In this document: piece after piece, positions 55,216 through 64,000 of the stretch
Position numbering within the stretch: the first letter of the stretch is position 1
How the letters are laid out: each line of letters begins with the position of its first letter
From: Rotaria sp. Silwood1
Lineage: Eukaryota > Rotifera > Eurotatoria > Philodinida > Philodinidae
NCBI GenBank assembly: GCA_905250075.1
Contig: CAJNOP010000128.1
Coordinates: 124,001 to 188,000 of the forward strand
Direction: 5' to 3'
Length of the DNA stretch: 64,000 nucleotides
Made by a program: the position numbers and the translations under genes
Notes under the pieces: model-generated
Databases searched by the model: none
Told to the model about the DNA's origin: nothing
What the model saw: only the letters and a program-made list of their open reading frames with translations

Positions 55216-58200
55216 TCATTGAATTATTTTAATATGCACATCTGTGATATTGATACAATTTATTTTCCTGTCGTCTTATTCTATTAAATCGGTTAAATAT
55301 TCTTGTTCAAGTTAATATATTAATTTGTGTTTTATTATGCTCAGCTTTATGCATTCACATGCTTCAAACAAAAAAAAACAATCATTTAGATTTATATATA
55401 TACATATATATATATATGTATTTAAAAAACGATTCTGCATATTGAATGACATGTTTCTTTTTTTGTGTATGTGTTTAATTTTGCAATTTTATTTTTTTCT
55501 TTTTCGTCTATCAGGGTAAAATAAAACCCATTGTATTGAAATAATTGATAATTACTTTTTTTTTCTGATTTTTATCGATTATAGTTAAGACAAAAAAAAA
55601 ATCTTAAAAACTATTCTCATAAGACTCTAATAGTAGACATTTGTTATAAAAAAAAAAGAAAGTACATTGTTGTTGATCGTTGATCTATAGTATAATAAAC
55701 ATATTATAAAAGATGCCGAGATATTCAAAATATGAAGACTTACTAATATTGCAGTGATTAATCATTACTTCGACATATTGAAATAGGAAAGGGTGTCGTA
55801 CGATAATGAATAAAAAATTTAAGACATTACACTATACAAGAACTTTTCAAATATCAATTGGCAACTAGCGGCTGTTAATAAATATGTTTGGACGAAAATC
55901 TAGTCTGTCAGCAAGCTTTAGAATAATATTATAGTGATATTAACCTTCTGTATAAATACATTAGCAGTTTTTTTGATTAATAAGAAAAAGAAAAGCAGGA
56001 TCATTTTATGTTTATTATACTTTGTAAAAATTAAATAAATATTTACAAGAAAAAGATTGAATATCTATTATTTATTATAGTCCTTGATACAATTTTGTTT
56101 TATTTATTTACCTTCTTGTTAGACTATATCAAGTCATTGCAAACTATCAATATCAAAAATAAGAGTTAATACGATTAAGTTCATTTATTATTTATTACAA
56201 AGTTTTGTGTATAGTTGATTTTATGTCGTCTCGACTGAATTAGTCCATCTCTAGTTCGTAAATTCTAACTAAAAAAAAAAAAGAAACAAAATTTTCTGTT
56301 CAATATTTCATATGTTAACAATAATATTAAATTTCGACTTTATATAAAATTATGATCAAATAAACATATTAAGAATCAAGAATGAGAGTACTTTTTGTTT
56401 TTCGGTTTCAATAAGAGAATAGAATAATTTTCTTCTATATGTGAGTATTATATTGACATGAATAAGAACATTTATCGAGTTGTTTCAATCAGAGATGAGT
56501 ACAGAAGAAAGCGATCTGCAACTTCCGTATATCTTGACTGACACAAAAGGATGCAATCTAAATTTTTATTCCATAACAGAACATACGAGCTAATTTTTTG
56601 TTGTTATACAGATTTTTTTTTTCTCACAATTTTCGCATAATACGAACTATGAGTAGTAAGTGTTACTATTGACATGATAAACAGCGTTAATTTTTAACCT
56701 TGGTTAACATGTATGTGATATTAGGAATATAAAATAATTAAAAATAATCAGTAGATAAGCAATACTCATCAATTATGATTTATTCATATTTTTGACACAT
56801 TCAACACAAGATGACATAAAGATTTTGTTGACATATTTTTACAACTTAAAGTTTTTTCAATATCCAAGAAATTGCAAGTTATTACTAATGTTATATCTCT
56901 ATATCTTCGTTATTTTGCTCTTATAAATTCGTTTGAACTAGATCCAATGTTTCGATATGGCAAACAGTATTTGTAAAGAAAAGTAATTTTCGATATCCTC
57001 ACAATACTGAAAATGATAATATACATTTTGAAAAATTGTCATCATGTACAGAATTATATCCATAAATCATCTACTTAATGTGCTGTATTTTCACTAGAAT
57101 TCTGTACTATGACATAAACTTTAATTACAATAATCATGATAGAATCATTCACATACTTTAAAAGTAAAGATACAAAAAATTATTTTAGAAGTTATGGTAT
57201 TAGAGCAAAAAAAAATTAAACATTAAAAAATATGTTGAAGCAGAATAATTCATGTGAAAATTAAACAATTGCAATAATTGTCGTTCTATAATTAGATACG
57301 CTTATTGTTTCCATTAGCTGATTAAGTATCATAAGTCTGTAATGTGTTTTCAAAATATATTTGTTCTTCTTTGGTTCTAGGCTACTTCAGAATTGAATTC
57401 TCTTAATGTTACCCCTTTGGCAATATTATGAATAATCATTGACTACTTCTATCGTCTATTGTGAGTGAATGTTGATCTCGATCGTTCTTTACATTCTTCT
57501 AGCAGTTAAATATGATCAATGATCTTGCATGAGTCAAATGCATTTCTTATGTTATGAGTCTCAAACGTCTATTTTCATGTTGGATCTATGTTATATGAAT
57601 CTTGAATTGATCGACAATAACAATATATTGTATCTTCTTGGTCTTTATAAAGCTTTGAATTAAATAATCCACCGATAATGTTCATTCGAAACAAGTTGAT
57701 ATGCATTATTGATTGTATTCTCATAGGGATGAGTGTAACAAAGACTAATATCAGATAGGATTGACTGATCAATACTAACTTTTTCAGTTACATTAACAGA
57801 AAACTAAATTTTATTAAACTGTTAATATATTCAAGATACAACTGGATTGTGATCAATAATAAAAATGATTACTTGTTTTTTTTTTAATGAATTTTCAAAT
57901 TTTTTTCAGTAATCGATATTTGAAGTATTAAAGTAGTTAAATTTTACAATAATACTTTGCATTTAGTTTCTAAAGTTAAGTAAAAGTGCGACCTCTAGTT
58001 TTGATCCGGTTGCCATCTAGTTGTTACATCAAGTCTTGAAACTGCAAACGAAGTTCATCAAAACTGACATCTTTCCTGACCATCTCTGTTCAAAACAAAA
58101 AAACAGTTTTTTCTACTAAAGATCGGAACAAAAAAGTTGTGTAGAAAAATTACAAGGCAATCGATTTTTAATTGATTATAATCATAAAATACTTGCTAAT

Positions 58201-58977
58201 ATTGAAATACGATCGATGATTCTGATTAGGTTGGATTAAAATCGATTCAGAATAGTGCAAAAAAAAAATTCATTTTACATTAATATCGTATGATTATTAG
58301 CTTTCGAATTTTTATCCAGTTTTATTTGTTTTATATCGATCATAAGCAATTTCTTTATAATTCGATTTTAATCAAAAATAATCAGACTAATAGATGAGAT
58401 TTCGAAATTTTTGATTATAATTGATTCTAAATGAACTTTTTTGCATCAATTATTTTAACATAAGAAAACTGATAGTATCGATTCGGTCATGAAATGTTGT
58501 TCTAGTGTTAGATATATTATTTTCCGAGTACTCATTCTCGATATCATGACCAGATAAAAGATGCGTACGTTGTTGAGAATGTCAAAATTAATTTGGTTCG
58601 ACCGATAGAATTGACGTGCGTCAGACTGCATGAATAAGATAGTTGTTTCCCACCATCATGTTTTCATTTTGATAAGTTGCTTGTGGGTATGTCATTTATC
58701 GTCATGCTCATTAAGAGAGAGTGTTTTTTCCACTTGAGTGATTCTTTGCTCTATCATAATTTATTTATTTTTTTGACAATGATGCAGTAGATCACGTGGA
58801 AAAGGTAGAAAAAAAATGACGACGAAAAATGTATATTTCATCTTCTTATTATTTTTTGAAACAAGACAGGTGCAATAGCAGTGTTGTGTCAAAACAATAT
58901 TAATAAATTGTGAAGAACGATCATAAGACAATACACTAAATCAAATAGCTTTTTTAAAATATTTATCAACAGAAAAC
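55216..58977. other. 3.8 kb gene-free region upstream of the glycohydrolase gene
   Basis: AT-rich, no exon recognised. Around 58150-58435 there are loosely inverted ATTGATTATAATC words that may be the remnant of a degenerate inverted-repeat element. The promoter of the gene at 58978 must lie at the right end. Confidence 0.45.
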
Positions 58978-61900
58978 ATGAATACAAATGCGTATTCGCA
59001 AGAAAAGTCATCTCCTGAAAAGGGTAACGTATAATTTAACTTATTTTATTTCAAATTTCGTCAAACCAACGAGAATAAAATAAAAGGAATATTAGCCGCT
59101 GTATGTTGTTTGAATACTATTTAACTTCAGAAAGAATATTATGACGAACAACATGTACATGGTTATTTCTTTTCTTATGTGACATGTAGAAGACTTAGCT
59201 AATGAATTCTTAGAATATCATTTCAACATATTTTCTTATAGTTCGAAAATCTATAATCAATGAATTAGAAAGCAATGTTCTTTTTTTTTTTTTTAGAAAA
59301 ACCATGGCTGTATCCACAGTATCATGCTAACGGAATGATTAAGAAACCTCATGAACTCGAAAACCAACTGATGGATCCACCAGAGGTTGGTTCCAGAAAC
59401 ATACTAAATTGCATAATGGGTTCAATGGCAGGTTTGGCTTTAGGTGACGCTCTTGGTGCTCATGTTGAATTTAAAAATCGACACTTTTTGCTTAAATATC
59501 CAGTTACAGACCTTCGAGGTGGTGGAACATGGGGACTTCGAAAAGGAGAGGTAAGTTTCATCTATATGAATTTATTTATCATTGATTCAATTAGTGTTGA
59601 TTAAAGCTCAGGTCCTAACTAAAAGAAAATGTCTTTCAACTTTAACTTTTGACATAGATTACAGCTTAATAACTCATCATGAATTATTCTTCTACCTATA
59701 AATTTTTCAGCTGGTTTTTTTTTTCAAACATAATAACTGCTAAGAAAATTTCATCATTTTGAAAAGCAAAAACCATTTATTTTACGTTATAGGAGCTTCT
59801 TAGACTTGATTCTTTCATATATGTGAAGCGACCATCGATAGAGAATATTTTTAATACGAGATGTAGGATATCCATACATTTTCAGTCAAAGTTTCTAGTT
59901 TTCGATAAATACTCACTAACTTGAAAATAAAAGGATACAATAACGAATTCTGTTAGGTTTTTGGTTAATTTGATATCTTAAAAAGACAAAATAGAGCATT
60001 AAACAATGCTGAATATTCAGTGATCTTACTTATTGAGTTAAATCAAATGAAAACAAATCTTGTAATCATTCGGCTTACTTTTGTCCTTTAGAGGATTTAG
60101 ATCCCGAACAGTTTCAGCTCAAAAATCGAAATGAACTTCTTGAAAAATCTGCACGATTCAAATCAAGAAATACGAACCAGTTTCGATAAGAAAACATCGA
60201 AAATCAGTGAAATTAGGAAGCAGTACTCCGGATCGGAAAGTCTTTGGATTTTTTCGATGAAATTCTGTCAACTTTCTATTCTTTCTGGCAGGAAATAGTC
60301 GTAAACCATTTGAAAAATCTACAGACGTTGTGGTTTGAAATATTGCTTCTATGTTCCATCGATTTTCCGTGTTTTTCTGCCGGATACAATGATTTTTCCT
60401 ACATTTTCCCGGTTAGTTTCAGTGAAATCCATTCGTTTCGAGAGTTCGCAATCATCGACTTAAAGATTAGATCGGTTTTTGTGCAAGGAGATATTCAACA
60501 CTTCCTTAAATCAAAACGATTACTGAGTTGCAATATTCCTAGACTAATATCTAATTAAAGATAAAAAGATTTTACAATTGTTCACCGTTTTTAGTTTCAA
60601 TAGAGAAAAATACTTCTGTCTATGTCGTGAACATTAGATTGATTGATTTTATTTTCTGAGTTTTCTATTGTTTCAAAATCTTTAAATCAATTGCTTTTCT
60701 CATAAATTTAGTTCACCGATGATACATCTATGGCTCTATGTCTAGCAAGTTCATTGGTGGCACATCATGATTTTTTTCCTTATGACCAACTGGTTCGATA
60801 CAAATGGTGGTCTAAAAAAGGTTACATGTCTTCAACAGGAGAATGTTTTGATATTGGTGCGTCTACCAAACGAGCATTGCTTGAATTTGAAATCCGTCAA
60901 TTTAATTTTGCTAGCAGTTATAATATTTCTGTTGAACAGTTAGACTATCTTAAACCTTCGGAAATTTCAAAAAAGTTTAATGTATTCTGTAGTGATAAGA
61001 ATGTAGCTGGTAATGGTGCTTTAATGCGACTCGCTCCAGTACCACTCTTCTTCTACCGTTATCCCAAGTATGCAGTCCATTTTTCTGGATACAATGCAAA
61101 ATTAACTCATGATGATCAACGTGCTTATGATGCTTGTCGTTATTACGGTGCTCTTATTGTGGCTGCTCTTAGTGGCAAGAGCAAAAAAGAACTGCTCGAC
61201 GACAATTTTTATTCCAAACATATAGATTGGTTTAATAATAAACCACTTCATCCCGACATTATGAAAGTCGCCCAAGGATCTTATAAAAGAGAGCATGGAT
61301 ATGATCAAGGTATTCGAGGCACAGGATATGTTGTCAATGCATTGGAAGCCGCTTTGTGGGCCTTTTATTATGATAAAGATTCGTTTGAGATAGGTGTTCT
61401 CGCTGCTATTAACCTTGGTGATGATACTGACACAACAGCAGCAATCTATGGTCAATTAGCCGGTGCCTACTATGGTTATGATCGATTACCTCCGAGATGG
61501 CTGAAGTATTTATACGGTCATAGCTTTATAAAATGTCTGAGCAAATGGATTGCATATGATGCGGAAAAATGGAACCCAAATAGACCACCACCTTTGACGG
61601 TGTCTGTTGCTGTCAATCAACAACAACGATCAAATACTACCATGGACATATATACTACACAACAGCAATATTCCAACATGAATACATGGGTTTCTCAACT
61701 TGATTTATCACAAATCGATCAAACACGTTCTAGAAGAAATGACAAATCCAAGTTCGAACGCGTTATTCAGACAAATGATGACGATGAACAAAGTCAGTCC
61801 AAGAAACACACTCTAAATGTAACGCAACCGAATGGTACTAATAAACCTCTTACATCACAGCGTAGTTATGGTGATACTGCTAATTCTCGTCCATCACGTG

Positions 61901-62346
61901 TTGTAGAAAGGAATATACGTTCCAATCATTTAAAACCATTGCAAGGCAGTACATCCGTGGCTGTATCTAAAGGTAAGAGCTTTATATTCGACTAAGTTAG
62001 AATAGAAAAAGTTTTAGTTGCCGAAAAAATTTTCACATGATTGACTTTTCTAGTCATTTTTCTGACGAATATGTCGAGAGCTATATCGTAATACTTTTTT
62101 TTTTGTATAGCAGATAATTTTAACAAAAATTTGGAAACCTGTGATGATGTTTGCCGTTGGATTATTTCGTTGGGTGATGAATATAAAAAGTATGTGCCTG
62201 TCCTCAAGAAACAACGTGTTGATGGATTTTGGCTCAAAAATATGGTTGACAAACATACTCTCATTGAATATGGAATCAAAAATGCAGAGCATCAACGACT
62301 AATTCTTGATAAGATTAAAGAGTTGAATAAACACCCTTCAATTTAA
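58978..62346 (+). CDS. ADP-ribosylglycohydrolase (DraG/ARH family) fused to a SAM domain (598 aa)
   Basis: Exons 58978-59023, 59297-59550, 60712-61972 and 62111-62346 join in frame (1797 nt). Residues about 55-390 are an ADP-ribosylglycohydrolase domain, which removes ADP-ribose from proteins or small molecules using two Mg2+ ions. Signatures: MGSMAGLALGDALGAHVEF, then FTDDTSM (metal ligands Thr102-Asp103-Asp104), GNGALMRLAPVPL, and NLGDDTDTTAAIYGQLAGA with Asp337, Asp338 and Asp340. All metal ligands I can see are intact. A polar, Gln/Ser/Asn-rich linker (about 400-520) follows, then a SAM domain (about 525-595; VCRWIISLGDEYKKYVPVL to LILDKIKEL) for protein-protein contacts. The 1261-nt exon carrying most of the catalytic domain is long for this window and uses more C/G-ending codons than its neighbours, which may point to transfer or higher expression. 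Confidence 0.92.
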
Positions 62347-63562
62347 ATTGTAGCAAGAACAAACTAAGAACTCGTCTGATCGCTTCTGTTCATAAGAAAA
62401 TTGATCCTCAATTTTGTGGTTTTAATGTTTCTCATTTATTTTATGAATATGTTTGTCTTTTTTTTTTATAAAAGTTGAAAAAAGATCTTTAAACAGTTTG
62501 ATGCTGTAATTAAAATATCTCTGGTTTCATTATAACATTTCCATTTTATATTTCTCACCAAGAAAATAATAGTCTCATTTCTAAGTCTTTTTTCGAACAA
62601 GTAATAGAGAAATGCAGCATCTTATTGAGACTTAAAACTACAATGCATTCTATATTATGCTTGTGATCACAATGCCTAACAATCAAGATATGTAAGTGGT
62701 GGAATTTGCATATTCTGAACAATAAATGTGAATTCAATTGTCTTTAATTTCGTACTCATATTTTATCGCTTGAAGTGTTTTTTTTCTAATGATGTGTCCT
62801 ATCAAATAAAATACAAAAATAAAACACGTCATTTACAATTTCACACTTCAGTGCATTATGTACTCTAACATCGACCAAATAATGACTTCGTCATATATTG
62901 GTCTCGTCATGCATGATTTTTAAAATTATTCGAAGTCTTTAGACTGTAAAATTGAATCGAGTAGAAACGCAAAAAAAGTTATGAATACAAATTTCAGGCA
63001 AGAAATATACAGTTTATAGGACAACGAAGACACTTATTATGAAATGTTTCTTTTTTATTGTTTCTAAAAATCTTTATTTTATACACAAAAGAATAATTGA
63101 ATGTATATTTTTAGTGAACTATTTTATTACATAGAAAATTTTCATCAACTTTCTTTATTGCATCATCTAGATTGTAATATTTCTTTTTTTTTACAAAGCA
63201 AACTTGTGTAAAATTCAAATATCACATTTAAATGAATGCGACTTGTATGTTAAATAACATAATAGATGATATCAGTTTGTCGTTCTATAGAGTCAATGTT
63301 GGTAAAGCGAACGCTTTTCGAGGGTGTCTATTAGAGGATTCCGTGTACCTTCTCGATGTTCGTTTATTTCGAGATATCGACGCGAGAACAACAACAGAAC
63401 AGAACAGAACAGAACCACCTAAGCGACAAGAGAGAGAGCATATATATAAGGGATAAGCGTCAAAGAATGAATAAACAGATGTCGATGAGTCAGGAATAAA
63501 CATATGACTGTAACAGTGTCTCTGTTCTATCTCGTATATCTCAGTTATTTTAAGGAGTAAAA
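62347..63562. other. 3' flank and possible LTR-like segment before a gap
   Basis: No gene in 62347-63280. From about 63285 the base composition rises in GC. The segment has a (GAACA)n run at about 63395-63413, a TATA-like TATATATAAGGG at about 63440, an AATAAA word near 63469 and another near 63497, then a TCTCTGTTCTATCTCG stretch. This order resembles a retrotransposon LTR (U3-TATA-R-U5), but no matching second copy, primer site or coding part is visible. Confidence 0.35.
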
Positions 63563-63662
63563 NNNNNNNNNNNNNNNNNNNNNNNNNNNNNNNNNNNNNN
63601 NNNNNNNNNNNNNNNNNNNNNNNNNNNNNNNNNNNNNNNNNNNNNNNNNNNNNNNNNNNNNN
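63563..63662. other. assembly gap (100 N)
   Basis: Exactly 100 undetermined bases, the conventional size for a gap of unknown length. It directly follows the LTR-like segment. Confidence 0.99.
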
Positions 63663-64000
63663 ACTCTACTACACGATGAAATCTAATATTGCGTTTATGA
63701 TGGTTTTACATGTAAATGATTAATAAAATTTATTAAAAAATTAATTATTTAAATTTTTATCTAACATAAATCATATAGATTTTACTTGATGCAAATAAAA
63801 AAAAGAAAGATACATTTGAAAAAGAAATAAAAGACAAATACATTGTTTCTTAGATTCAAATATTTATTTTCGTTTTACAATTCTTAATTGGTTTGCAAAG
63901 AAAGCAAAAATTAAAGAACAATAAGGAAGTTTCTTTTACATTCTTTGATTACATAAATAGTGAAATTAATTAATATTGTTATTTTGATTTTTGTCAATTA
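63663..64000. other. right edge, no gene seen
   Basis: 338 bp of AT-rich DNA after the gap. No exon, RNA or repeat with definable ends. Confidence 0.5.

Noticed and set aside
60244..60558. 104-codon open frame inside intron 2 of the glycohydrolase gene
   Set aside because: No domain, and the flanking exons join perfectly in frame without it.
61102..61455. 117-codon minus-strand open frame
   Set aside because: It is the antisense shadow of the glycohydrolase exon.

Overview
This 64 kb window is eukaryotic nuclear DNA: very AT-rich, with long poly-A/T runs, mostly tiny introns (about 45-75 bp) and compact multi-exon genes. The gene content is animal (ferlin, Gq alpha, FAAH2-type amidase, class A GPCR, RPS15, calmodulin-like protein). 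An ART-like domain joined to TPR repeats, an architecture I associate with bdelloid rotifers, makes a bdelloid such as Rotaria or Adineta my best guess; that assignment is an inference. A run of 100 Ns at 63563-63662 marks a scaffold gap.

Layout: an unrecognised three-exon gene (780-2053, minus); ART-like/TPR gene (5142-9555, plus); a repeat-rich block with a candidate hAT-like element, a minisatellite and possible gene relics (10213-12350); FAAH2-like amidase (13125-15186, minus); a TTAA-flanked foldback element (16498-16878); a complete 42-exon ferlin of about 2112 aa (18350-32767, plus); a small unknown gene (32802-33346, minus) convergent with the ferlin and divergent from a small mitochondrial-type membrane protein gene (33595-33858, plus); a 7.6 kb gene-free stretch; a GPCR (41498-42847, plus); RPS15 (43883-44344, minus); Gq alpha (45558-47163, minus); an unknown four-exon gene (49008-50359, plus); a calmodulin-like gene with an N-terminal extension (53435-55215, plus); and an ADP-ribosylglycohydrolase-SAM fusion (58978-62346, plus).

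I built the gene models by joining exons at GT/AG sites and checking that every junction keeps the reading frame. All 41 ferlin introns, 7 Gq introns, 5 amidase introns and those of the other multi-exon genes are phase-consistent.

Three themes stand out. First, every ferlin intron longer than 500 bp holds a short inserted element, repeat block or inverted repeat, several with clean 8-bp target-site duplications, while the other introns are mostly tiny. Second, the window holds both an ADP-ribosyltransferase-like protein that seems to have lost its catalytic glutamates and an ADP-ribosylglycohydrolase with intact metal-binding motifs fused to a SAM domain. Third, about a quarter of the ferlin donor sites carry T at position +3 (GTT...), unusual for animal introns. 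Gq alpha, the GPCR and the calmodulin-like protein would fit a common G-protein/calcium signalling setting, but nothing in the sequence links them functionally.
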